Shown here piece after piece: positions 10,773-20,371 of a stretch of DNA of 64,000 bases (position 1 is the first letter of the stretch; each line of letters opens with the position of its first letter). The stretch lies in assembly GCA_963920575.1 (NCBI GenBank), contig OY986972.1:7886010-7950009 (forward strand). The letters are read 5' to 3'. The translations under genes were made by a program, and so were the position numbers. This stretch comes from Narthecium ossifragum. Taxonomy: Eukaryota; Streptophyta; Magnoliopsida; Dioscoreales; Nartheciaceae. The notes under the pieces are model-generated. The model was not told the origin of the DNA, ran no database searches, and saw nothing but the letters and a program-made list of their open reading frames with translations.

Positions 10773-12348
10773 CGGACACCTGGACAGGAGCTACGCATTT
10801 CTCCGAGAGAGAAATAGACATATATCTATTCTCAACGTCGATGGGAGGAAGTATTTGAGGGATGTGCTCCATTTCCCTATGAGCAAGTGTCGAGGGTGTG
10901 TACTCTTCATGTAAGGATCCAGCTCCGGCCACAGTCGTGATCATGTGCGTCGACTCTGTCCTTTTCTCTTTTTGCAGCTTCTTTAGAAGCCCGGCGTCCA
11001 TGACTCCTTCGTCGATCAGCGTCTGGATCTTGTCCTTGAGGACGAAGCAGTCTTGAAGGGTGTGTTCTAGTATCCTATGGTAGTGGCAATACTTGGGTTT
11101 ATCCACCTTATTTGCTTCTTCAGGGCGTCGTGGCTCCGGGAGCTCTAGAAGTCCGATATCCAGCAAGCCCTTGAAGATGTCAGAGACCTCTTCCCGGGGA
11201 AAGGAGTACTCCTTTTCTATCCTCTTTTTAAGAGTCTTTATCCGCCATTGTGTCGGTTCCGACAAGCCATCCCTGGGCCGAAATTGTCCTCTGGGAACGT
11301 AAGTCTCCTTTGGTTTAGGCGCATGTGTTGTGGAGGTTTGCAGCACTGCCTTCCCCTTTAGTGGAGCTTTATCTTTCTTGGCACGATCTAGGACTCCATC
11401 TGTTGTATGAGTTTTTCTGGCTATATGGTGCAAGTAATTTTCGATGTCCATGGCTTTAGAGGCCAACTCCTCGAAGGAGAGCGGGCGAACGCCTTGCAAG
11501 TAGAGTGCCATCTCCGGACGCAGGTTGTTCATACACATCCGTACAGCTTCTGCTTCTGTGATGGGCTGCGGGCAGTGGATGCTTAAGTTCCTCCATCTGT
11601 TGATGAAGTCTGCAGCTTTCTCATGTGGACTCTGTTCGGTTTGGGTGAGCTCCGTAATCCCCACGCTTCTTTGGGTACTATAGAACCTTTGAAGAAATGC
11701 CTCTTGCATCTGTTCCCATGAGGTGATGGATCCCGGAGGCAGCTTGCTGTACCAAGTTAACGCCGGTCCAGAGAGGGTTTGGACAAACTGACGTAGTAAC
11801 AACGCACCATTATGAGCCGTGTCCTGGCAGGCTGCTAGGAAATGAGCAATGTGCTCATGTGGAGATCCACTCCCGCTAAATTTGGTGATTTGAGGCTGCC
11901 GATAGTTTGTTGGGTATGGGACCAGGTCTATATCGGCAGGGTATGGCTTCATATATCCCGGCCTCGTGGCATACTGGTTTTGCATGTGAAAGGCCCTCAT
12001 GCTCTCGGGGACTAATTTTTGTACAGTGTCAAGAGGTACCATATTGGGTGACACATTCGCATGAGAATTATTTTCAGCATGTGAATTATTTTCAGGAGGC
12101 ACTTTAGCCCTGAGGCTGGCTATCTCGGCATCCTTTAGTTGTAGCGCGTTCCTCAATTGCTCCAACTCTTCTTCGACCGTGGTAGCATAGACTTGATAGC
12201 GCTCAGGTGAAGGGGATCTGCTTGTGGGCGACTCGTTCATCGGGGACTCAGGGAGAGTAGGAAATCGGCATTCATATGATGCCTCGGAAGCCACGTCTTT
12301 ACTGCCAAGGGAGCGGGTGACGCTTCTAGTCCGTGGATGGTTTGGCAA
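10726..12348 (-). CDS. Tat gag polyprotein
   Basis: 540 residues without interruption. It opens with a Ser/Arg/Pro-rich tail, a coiled-coil-like stretch (EEELEQLRNALQLKDAEIASL), then the retrotransposon gag domain: FLAACQDT, ALTWYSKLPPGSI, WEQMQEAFLQRF, and SIHCP...MCMNNLRPEMA. A Cys-His segment (KYCHYHRILEHTLQDCF) follows, the atypical zinc-knuckle-like motif seen in Tat gag. It is the capsid/nucleocapsid precursor of the element. Its stop overlaps the start of the protease frame. This is the only long gene in the element with no stop inside. Confidence 0.85.
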   Translation of the reverse strand: MPNHPRTRSVTRSLGSKDVASEASYECRFPTLPESPMNESPTSRSPSPERYQVYATTVEEELEQLRNALQLKDAEIASLRAKVPPENNSHAENNSHANVSPNMVPLDTVQKLVPESMRAFHMQNQYATRPGYMKPYPADIDLVPYPTNYRQPQITKFSGSGSPHEHIAHFLAACQDTAHNGALLLRQFVQTLSGPALTWYSKLPPGSITSWEQMQEAFLQRFYSTQRSVGITELTQTEQSPHEKAADFINRWRNLSIHCPQPITEAEAVRMCMNNLRPEMALYLQGVRPLSFEELASKAMDIENYLHHIARKTHTTDGVLDRAKKDKAPLKGKAVLQTSTTHAPKPKETYVPRGQFRPRDGLSEPTQWRIKTLKKRIEKEYSFPREEVSDIFKGLLDIGLLELPEPRRPEEANKVDKPKYCHYHRILEHTLQDCFVLKDKIQTLIDEGVMDAGLLKKLQKEKRTESTHMITTVAGAGSLHEEYTPSTLAHREMEHIPQILPPIDVENRYMSISLSEKCVAPVQVSVEGSPGSTLGELCPP

Positions 12349-12524
12349 ATTGACGATGACGCATTTTTAAGGTTCTTCGACGGCGGTTTTCTTCCTTCGC
12401 CTTTTCGGCGGAACATTTGAAGACGTATTGGAGGAAGTGGACATCTCGTCGTCTTGAACTCCAATGGGCATTGTTGCAATGATATCAAATTCGTTCTCTT
12501 GAAGGACCCCCTCTGTGTTTTGAC

Positions 12525-12764
12525 TTATCTCTGATGAAACCTCGGATGAGGTGGTCTTGAGTGATACCCCATAGTAAGGACGGCTTGAACCGCCGGCATA
12601 GGACGATGCGCAGCCACCTTCGACTTGGTGTTCTTCCTCCTTCCGATGGGTTTCTCTGTCTTGACAGGGATATGTGTGAGTTGTGGATGGCTGTAGCTTT
12701 CTTCAGGCTGGATACTGTCGTCCTTGGAGTGAAAGGTGTTGGTGTCGCCTATATCAAAGTTCAC
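12525..12764 (-). CDS. Small ORF between ORF1 and gag of the Tat element
   Basis: 79-residue frame, basic and Pro/His rich (KTEKPIGRRKNTKSK). No family recognised. It immediately follows ORF1 and may be its decayed C-terminus in another frame, or leader sequence without coding function. Low confidence that it is translated. Confidence 0.3.
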   Translation of the reverse strand: MNFDIGDTNTFHSKDDSIQPEESYSHPQLTHIPVKTEKPIGRRKNTKSKVAAHRPMPAVQAVLTMGYHSRPPHPRFHQR

Positions 12765-12765
12765 C

Positions 12766-13692
12766 TCACCTTGAAGACTCTGCAGCTCTTGGGTGATGTA
12801 GTATGGCTACCCGCATATCCTCGATGTAACTCTGATGAGTCGGGTGTTTGGGCTTCGCATTCCTCTGTTGGCGTTCATACTCTGTTCGGAGTAACTGAAC
12901 ATAGCAGTACCGAACATGGAGCGACGCCTCATCATTTCCTGTCGCGTGGAGGCCAATCCAAGGTTTGTCGGGGTACACCTCGTAATGGGCTTCGTAGTCA
13001 ACCTTAGGGGCTACCTGCGTTTTCGCAACATATGGGTAGATTATTTTGGTTTTACCTTTCGGATCTTCGGCACATGGTGCAGAGATCGTATGAATTGCAG
13101 AAGTTTTCTTGGCCATCATGGGTCTTCTCTTGGAAGTAACGAGAGTAAAGCCGTCGTCATCGGTCGAAACGGGTTTGACGCGAATGACTGCCCCCGGCTG
13201 CCTCTGCGGAACAGACGTGTTTGTGCGTGGCTTGCTCGTTGGAACTTTGGCATTCTTTGCTTGATGGGTGCAAGATCCGACTGAGGAGCCCCCGACACCT
13301 GGGTGATTTTGGGGAGTCTTCAGCTTCATTTGGTGGCTCGAACCATTTGACGGCGCTGACATCTTTGGTTTGACGTCTTCAGTTGCTCCTGGGTAAACAC
13401 GAGATCCATTTGCAATTATCTTGCTTTCGCCAGGTCCAACTGAGGGAGCTTCATCGTTATGCTTCCTTTGACGAACCCGGAGTTCATCTTGGCGAGTCAT
13501 CATCTGTTCAAGAGGTCTTACGATAGTCTTCACTTGTGCATCGGAGGTAGCTGCTCCTGAAGTGGTGAAGGAAACTTTTGATGGCGTTGTCGGCATCGGA
13601 AGGCCGTCGCTTCCAATCGGGATGTCAAACGAGAGGTCGCCGAAGCGAATAGTGACGAACGCTTCCAAAGTCGCCTGCGCCATATCCTTCAT
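12766..13692 (-). CDS. Tat ORF1 (extra ORF upstream of gag)
   Basis: 308 residues starting about 140 bp inside the 5' LTR. It begins with an ordered segment (TLEAFVTIRFGDLSFDIPIG), has a long low-complexity linker rich in Ser, Pro, Lys and Gly, a segment DDDGFTLVTSKRRP and an ordered C-terminus (WIGLHATGNDEASLHVRYCY). An extra open frame at this site is known in Ogre and related Tat elements; its function is not established. Frame continuity over 900 bp in an element whose pol carries four stops suggests it was conserved until recently, or escaped damage by chance. Confidence 0.65.
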   Translation of the reverse strand: MKDMAQATLEAFVTIRFGDLSFDIPIGSDGLPMPTTPSKVSFTTSGAATSDAQVKTIVRPLEQMMTRQDELRVRQRKHNDEAPSVGPGESKIIANGSRVYPGATEDVKPKMSAPSNGSSHQMKLKTPQNHPGVGGSSVGSCTHQAKNAKVPTSKPRTNTSVPQRQPGAVIRVKPVSTDDDGFTLVTSKRRPMMAKKTSAIHTISAPCAEDPKGKTKIIYPYVAKTQVAPKVDYEAHYEVYPDKPWIGLHATGNDEASLHVRYCYVQLLRTEYERQQRNAKPKHPTHQSYIEDMRVAILHHPRAAESSR

Positions 13693-13829
13693 TTAAGAAG
13701 TTAGACTTGTCAAGATGTAAGAGTATATATGTATTTTGATTTTGATTTTGATGATTTTTTTTTCATCACAATTTTCTTTTCTTTTCTTCTTTCTTCTTCT
13801 TTTTTTTTGGATCTAGAGATGTAAGGTGT

Positions 13830-13848
13830 GGTCCCACCAGGCGTGCCA
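13830..13848 (-). other. Primer binding site of the Tat element
   Basis: Reading the minus strand, TGGCACGCCTGGTGGGACC lies five bases after the LTR end ...CACGAACA. Position right after the 5' LTR and the TGG start fit a tRNA primer site; which tRNA I cannot tell without a search. Confidence 0.6.
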
Positions 13849-13853
13849 AATTT

Positions 13854-15882
13854 TGTTCGTGGATAAAACGTCGATCTCGTTGGGACGAGATCTCTATTTT
13901 ATTTTCGATCAAATCATATTTTAATTTTATTTCAAGAAATTGCAGGCACCACACCCCTGGATTTGCCGATCGCCAAGTCGGCAGATCCATCATTTACATC
14001 CCCGTAGGGAACACCTCCGATTCTAGATCCAATAAACATTTTTATAACAAAAGAAGAAAAAAGAAAATAAGTGACATGATATATTAAACCGCCACCTTCA
14101 TCGCCATGCACGCCATCTTTGCCGCCGGAGCTTCTAGGTCCGCTGGGCGTGGAAGAGTTGTCGCCGTCCAACGGATCCAACCTCTGTAGTTGTGGGAGGA
14201 ACAACAACTGAGTCTGATGAAGTCGGCTTGGAGAAGAGAAGCCTAGTAATGGCTAGAACAGGGGAGCGCTGGTTGGAATAGAGGATGTGCGGCGGGCGGC
14301 TGGAGCTTCTGTCGCCGGGACGACCTTGGGAAGAAAATAGCAGACGTCCTTCTTCGGAGTGGGTTTATATCCTTGAGTCGCTGGACAGCTGGGGAGATGG
14401 AGAAGGATCGGTTGGAACAGGGGAAAAAAAGGGGAAACTTTTGTCTTCGAAGCCGCCGGGAGAGAGAGAGCCTTGGCCCGATCTCCGTCGCTGGCGAGGA
14501 AGCGGGCTGGAGCAGCTTTGCTGGAGGTCTAGAATGCGTGGCGAGCGGAGGAGTGGAGCTTGAGCCGCGGGATCGACGAGCTTCTTACAGCGGCAACCCA
14601 AAGACGCAGGCGTCTTGATGGGTTCAGGCTGCGTTGGCGGGATTGGCATCGTCCGGTGGTGCGCAACGTTGGAGCGTCACCAGGACCTCTTCGTCTTCAA
14701 GCCTCCGAGCTTTCTTTCTCCGACCTAAATGCCTTGGCAAGAAACTCGCCGTCTTCCTCCGGCCTTCCACCAGCCTTCAACCTCGTCAACCAGCTTTCAC
14801 TGCTTCTTCCGCCAGTCTTCAACGTGATCTTCCACCGGTCTTCAACGCATCTTGCCCCAGCTTTCAACCAGTCTTCAATGTGATCTTCCACCGGTCTTCA
14901 ACGCGTCTTGCACCAGCCTCCCGGCGCTCTTCAACTCAGCTTTCACCACCTTCTTCCGCCGGCCTTCAACCTCCTCAGACCGGCCCCTTCTTCAACCCCA
15001 TACCCCTCTATTTATAGGCATGAGAGGCGTATGTCCTCACATGGAATGGGATCATGGATCCCTTAATCAAAGGGTGCTCATTGCATTTAGAGAATGCTGA
15101 TCCTTTTATATAAGGATAGCTACAACGGGATCAAAGGGATGCTGATTTTATTTTTTTATATATGGTATGGACGGGTGATGGTGGTTCTATGTATATATAT
15201 TTTTTATTTATATATATGGTATGGACGTATATGGACGACCAACAATGCAGCCCACTTGGAGATTTGCTGATTTTTGTTTTGGCGGATTTTTCTTTTGAAG
15301 TTCGAAAGTGATGTTTGAATTTCAAATATATCATGATTTGAATATTTTTCTCATGTCCATTATTGTTTGAATATTTGTCCAGCTTAAATAAATCATCTGT
15401 GAATATTTACTCCCGTACAGAATATTTATCTGAATTCTGAATATTTATAGGAATTTTACCAAACTATCCTAAGCGGTCATATATGTTGGACCAAAATATT
15501 ATGGAGGGTGGAATGGTCAGATTTCGGACATTTGCACCCTGAGGGTGTGAATTGCCCAAGATACCCCTGGGTGCTAGATGTTACAATAAAATTACCAGAA
15601 AACCCCTGCGTTCATATGGCTTATTTAGGGTGCCATCAAAGCCATGCAGGGTTACTGTAGAATGTAATAGGAAGTCCATGCTTGTATTTTGGCCCAAATT
15701 CGTAATACGCCCTTGGGCGGGTGAAATTACTGAAATGCCCCTAGATGCCATAAAATTAGGACAAGCATTTATCGGGCATTTTAAATATGTTTTAAGCTTG
15801 CTTGAGTTTATCTGATGTTGTTTTGGCTCAAACAAACCGTGGGTACTGCGACCTTTTGGTCTAGACAAAATTGATGTCAACA
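13854..15882 (-). mobile_element. 5' LTR of the Tat element
   Basis: On the minus strand it starts TGTTGACATC and ends CACGAACA, about 2.0 kb, directly followed by the primer site. It includes a GC-rich part and, around 14740-15000, tandem-like repeats of the phrase gatcttccaccggtcttcaac. No second copy is found in the window. Flank at 15883-15887 is gggat, the candidate target duplication. Confidence 0.7.
14757..14965. repeat. Tandem-like repeats inside the Tat 5' LTR
   Basis: The phrases cttcaac, gatcttccaccggtcttcaac and ccagctttcaac recur irregularly at about 14760-14960; the longest exact repeats start near 14828 and 14882, about 54 bp apart. Likely LTR-internal amplification; open frames here are by-products. 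Confidence 0.55.
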
Positions 15883-16343
15883 GGGATCGGGCAAGTCCCT
15901 CAAAATATATCGGCCTCGCCTGCGTCTTTCCGTTGGAGGATCACGACAGGATGGTGATGAGCTGGCCTCACGTCCGGATACTATCGAAGGATCACGATGA
16001 GATGCCGTCAGGGGAACATGATGGGACGTTATTGGACGTCCCTTCTTGAGATCATGACGGGACTGACGGGACGGTGTCGAGAAAAAGACAATATCTTTTG
16101 CAACCTTCGGACGTACCCTTTTTTCCATAGAATATGTTCAGAGCAACAATACCAATGAAGAAATAAGAAAGAAAGTATACAAACAGAATAATTTTCCAAC
16201 TTTTTCAAAGATTTAACAATTTTTACAAATATTTGTTAATAATTCAACAAAGGTGAAGCTGAAATAGTTGGAATTGTTAAGAGATTAACACATTCAAATG
16301 ACGTTCAAAATTGGTTGAGAATGCACATGACACACATATCCGG
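15883..16343. other. Non-coding stretch right of the Tat LTR
   Basis: No gene or clear element. It contains several short repeats of the type ggatcacga(c/t) (15940-16070), then AT-rich DNA. Probably an older degraded repeat into which the Tat element inserted. Confidence 0.4.
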
Positions 16344-16443
16344 TTAGGAAGAGCCGACCATCGCAATGGTGAGAACCCTCTCATTTCGACTGGGAGAGGA
16401 GTGGTGATAGGAACGAAGTCCAACTACCGCGAAAGTTTGCTTG

Positions 16444-16800
16444 ATGACAACCGGGAGTGGGGTTGAGCTTTGGGAGAGGGGCGTCGACTGGGAGAGAGAA
16501 CCGGGAGAGGGAGAGAGGAACGGCGATGAGGAACAAGCAAGAAGAACTGGGAGATGGGAGAGGGGATAGAGGAACGAACGAGGAGGAACGGGAGAGGAGT
16601 GGGGATTCGGGAGAGGGGCGTCGAACGGAAGAGGAGAACCCCCCCGGGAGAGGAGGACTGGGAGAGGGGGAGAGGAGCGGGTACGGACCATCGAACCGGG
16701 AGTTGCTGTACTGAGAGGAGGGGGGGGGGGACGAACTCCCGCTGGGAGAGGGGAGGTGGATCGGGAGAGGGCAGAGACGAATCCAAGAAACGAGAGAGAG
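16444..16800 (+). repeat. Purine-rich G-tract region
   Basis: About 350 bp of plus-strand GGGAGAGG-type repeats, with runs such as ggggggggg near 16722. All open frames across it (Arg/Glu/Gly rich forward, Pro/Ser rich reverse) are low-complexity by-products. The strand bias gives potential for triplex or quadruplex structure. Confidence 0.7.
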
Positions 16801-16943
16801 ACAGAGATTAGGGCATCGGGGTATAAGAAAGGAAAGGAGGCGATGGGTGTGGGTTTTGTTTTGGATCCGTCGGATTTAACCTGACCCGTTAATATTTTTT
16901 CATCTTTTTATGTTGTTTTTAATAGCCCATTCGGAACCTGGTA

Positions 16944-17107
16944 GCCGAACATGGTATAAATGTTCAATCACATGCAGCGGAACATGGAATGATTGTTCAC
17001 ACAAATGCAGCGAAACATGGTATAATTGTTCAGTCGCGTTCAACTGAACATGGAATAATCGTTCAGTTACATGCAACCGAACAAATATGATATGGATGGT
17101 ACATATG
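16944..17107. repeat. 33-bp tandem repeat with GAACA...TGTTC inverted arms
   Basis: Four units start at exactly 33-bp steps (16944, 16977, 17010, 17043) and a fifth diverged one at 17076. Each contains (g)aacatgg followed 8 bp later by tgttca, so each unit holds a short inverted repeat. Confidence 0.8.
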
Positions 17108-17497
17108 AACTGAATAAGTATTCAAAGTTCGGTTTGATGATATCGTTCTATTTTATATTGTTCAGATCTAAGTAACCGTACATAATAGAATGAAGCAGAT
17201 GGGCCGAACATATGGATGGTCTTCGCTGAAGCCTGAAGGTACCCTCTTAGGTCGCCATAGTTGGAATTGTTTTGAACGCCCTTAGGTCACCGGTCGCCGA
17301 TCGAGGACGATCTTAGATCGTTGGTCGCCGGCCATCGGTCATCGGTCGAGGATGATGGGTTTGGGGTTGTGACGTCAAAGCTATTGGGTCTGAGAATAGA
17401 TTAGAAATATTATAAAAAAATACTATGATGTACATAGTAAAAAGATAATATTTTTAAACTTTGATATGGTGTACTTTAGAAACAGGGTATCTCTAGA
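17108..17497. other. Unassigned DNA left of the MULE
   Basis: AT-rich, with a short G-rich patch of ggtcgccggtc-type repeats at 17280-17350. No coding signal. Confidence 0.4.
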
Positions 17498-17507
17498 TAG
17501 AAAAATA
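17498..17507. repeat. Left target-site duplication of the MULE
   Basis: tagaaaaata, identical to 23137-23146. Ten bases fits the 9-11 bp duplication made by Mutator-like transposases. Confidence 0.8.
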
Positions 17508-17661
17508 GGATATTTTTAAAATATTATTATTTTAATAAAATATTACTAATATATACATGTGGAGAAAGTATTGATAAAGATATGCCTCATTTGGTCACGT
17601 CAGTGCCATGCTGACGTGACCTTTCATTTTTATAATTCTGCCAATGCAGACGTAATCTTGG

Positions 17662-17814
17662 AGTTACGTCTTTGACCTTTTGACCATTCCCCACCGCAGG
17701 GAGGCTAAGGGCGGAAGGCCAAGGGTGGATAGAAGAGTGGTCCTTATAAGACGTAGGTTGGAGTTACGTTTATATTAATAAAGACGTAACTTCAACTTAC
17801 GTCTTTAGTTGTCA
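17662..17814. repeat. Left subterminal GACGTAA/TTACGTC motif cluster of the MULE
   Basis: Motifs gacgtaat...gttacgtct (about 17647-17672), gacgtagg...gttacgttt (17748-17770) and gacgtaac...ttacgtctt (17784-17806) form three inverted pairs. Matching ones lie near the right end. Such subterminal repeats are often transposase binding sites. Confidence 0.7.
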
Positions 17815-18369
17815 TCTACCCTCGACCGAGGGCCCTCCTCCATCCCCACCCGAGCTCCCACCCGAGCCCTCCTCCTTCCCCACCCGACCTCCCACCGGGC
17901 CCTCCTCCTTCTCATCGGACGGCGAACTCCGGTGCTCTCCGGCGCATCTCATCGGCGCGCGGCCCCACAGCCCGCCGGTCCCCTCATCCTTCCCCGTCCA
18001 TCCACTCCTTCAAGAGGAGTTATATCTTGAAATCCTCCAAGATCCTTTGGCCATTCTCCATCTTACTTTCCAGTGAGTTTTTATCTTGAGATTTAGGGTT
18101 TATATAGTCAAATTAAGGTTTTTTTATAGGAGTTGAAATGCCTATTTTTTATTAGAAATTTATTTTTTTAATCATTCTGGTATGGTGATTTGGGTAGTGG
18201 CATTCTTGATAAATTTCATAAATTTCTAGTATTAATTCAATTAGATTATATGAAACATGCTTTCCATAGGAATTTCTACTATTAACTTGTAATTTCTATC
18301 TAATCGACTCATAATTGTCATCATATTTGTGTTATTTATAGTGATGGATAGTGACATTGTTTCACTATT

Positions 18370-20276
18370 GTGTCGGATGGCCACCAATATGATGACAATG
18401 TCAATAGCGGTCATGGAGATGCTTTTATGCCTTCAACATCTCGAAGCCCCTTGTTAGATGTTGATGTTGACAATCATGATGACGATTGGATCAAGAATAA
18501 TGCATTGAGCAACGAGCCAGCACATCATGATGAAGGTATTGATGATCCAATGCTGCTTACTCCAACATAGTACGAAGAGGAGTTACCAGATGAATTCTCA
18601 AATGATGAGTGGGTTGACCGGATAACAATGAACAATACCATACCTGGGGTATTTGAAAATCCGAATCCATTTACTGGTGAATTCTATAAGAAGCAAATAT
18701 TCGAGACCAATTACTTATGCATGCTCTTCAACAGTACGAGATTCGGAGGTTTGCAGAACATTGCACTGTCAAGTCCGGGTCGAAGGTGTTGGCCGTCAAG
18801 TGCTGTAATCCTGATTGTTCATGGCGTTTGCATGCATCTACTTACAAAGAAACATCTTACTTTCAGGTGAAGAGTTACGGTGGTCCACATACATGTTGGG
18901 CAGGTCTGTTGAATACCAACCATCGCCACTACACTGCTCAGTTCATATGTAGTATCATACTTTGTGCGATAAGGACAAACACCGCTATGACCCCCAAAGA
19001 TATTGTGCAAAGGATTAAACATGACTACCATGTTAACATCAGCTATGCAAAGGCATATCATGCACATATACTACATATGAAGATTATATATGGTATATGC
19101 AAGCAATGGTGGTAGATAACCTCGGTACTATAGTGAAGCTTCAAACAGAGATTGTGCGCACCGGTGTTGATATATTTGAGCGCGTGTTCTGGTCGTTTCA
19201 TCCTACTATCGAGGCTTTCAAACATTGTCGACCCATAATATCTATCGATGGAACACGTCTATATGGAAAGTATCTTGGCACTTTATTAGTTGTGACGGCA
19301 GTGGATGACAACGATCATTTGATATCAATAGCATTTGCCGGGGTTGAGTCTGAAAATTCCAGCAGTTGGTCATGGTTCCTTGCTCTACTTAGAGTATATG
19401 TGGTCAGTGGCAGAAGAGGTCTAGATATAATTTCAGACCGACACAGAGCAATTAAAGAGACAGTAAGGACAAAGTTCTCCCCACCGTTAGGCTACCAGCG
19501 ATTCTGTATGAGGCACTTTGAAGACAACTTCAAAAGCAAGTTCATGGATGATAATTTGTATAGCTTATTTTGGGCTGCGGTAAAGAAGATTCACAAGGAG
19601 GCATTTGCTAAGATCATGGATGGAATTAAAAAAATTAAACTAGAAGCTCATCAGTGGCGCAATGACCACCAATTGGTCCGAAAGTTTGAATAGTGTTTTG
19701 AAAGGTGTACGAGGTATGCCTATTAAAGCATTAGTGGCAAAGACCTTTGAAAGGATGAACGACCTCTTCATACGTCGTCATCGGGAGGGCCAAGCAATGA
19801 CTGGCAAGGTGACACCGATAGTCGAAGATGTATTACGCAAGCATTGCATACTCGTCCAATCATGTCACGTGCAGTCATTTGACGGTGGTGAGTACACAGT
19901 GATAGAACGACATGAGGTTACCTTTCCATGTCCGTACGTTCTAGCCGTATACGGTGACATATCGATCAGGGCTTCGACATATGATTTCATTTCACTATTT
20001 TACTCCTCAAGCAAGTACAAACAAACATCTGCAACTCATTTCCATCCTATTCGTGGATGTCAACACGGGCCGATAGTCGAAGAGTACACATTGCTTCTCC
20101 CAGATGTGCGGAGGCCGGATGGGCATCCGAGGAGTACAAGGCTGCGTAATGGCATGGATGAAAGAAGAGGATTGCAACATATAAGGTGCAGTAAGTGCAA
20201 TCAGACGGGTCACAACAGGGCTACATGCCGCGAGCCGTTACCTAACACAGATACACGAGTAATGATGCTTCTCTAA
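18370..20276 (+). pseudogene. MuDR-type MULE transposase, broken
   Basis: Decayed transposase, spread over at least three frames. N-terminal acidic part (18370-18705, stop at 18568-18570), then a FLYWCH/MuDR-type DNA-binding segment (18717-19088) with C-C-H pattern CCNPDCSWRLHAS and GGPHTCWAG, and PKDIVQRIKHDYHVNISYAKAY. The MULE catalytic domain lies at 19097-19655: first Asp in ISIDGTRLYG, second in IISDRHRAI, and a Glu candidate in HKEAFAKIM. After a frameshift near 19655 the frame resumes with TTNWSESLNSVLKGVRGMPI and ends in a SWIM-like region and a CCHC knuckle (CSKCNQTGHNRATC). Switches of frame near 18710, 19095 and 19655 and the stop show it cannot make active enzyme. Confidence 0.9.
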
Positions 20277-20371
20277 TTATTATACTAATAGTATATTCCT
20301 TTGTAGATTGCACATATCCTACATTTTGGACTATATACTAACATTTTTTTTCTGCATGCAATAGGCTCGAG

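Larger units (their letters stand above)
5604..15882 (-). mobile_element. Tat-lineage Ty3/gypsy retrotransposon, 3' LTR not found
   Basis: About 10.3 kb on the minus strand with the order 5' LTR (13854-15882), primer binding site, ORF1, gag, protease, reverse transcriptase, RNase H, a second archaeal-type RNase H, integrase. The double RNase H and the extra ORF ahead of gag are hallmarks of the Tat group (Ogre and Retand relatives). Pol carries four in-phase stop codons. Integrase ends at 5604 and no copy of the LTR is recognised between there and the Tekay LTR end at 4894. The missing 3' end may lie left of the window beyond a nested Tekay insertion, or be deleted. Confidence 0.85.

Noticed and set aside
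12916..13284. Plus-strand ORF of 122 codons
   Set aside because: Antisense shadow of Tat ORF1.
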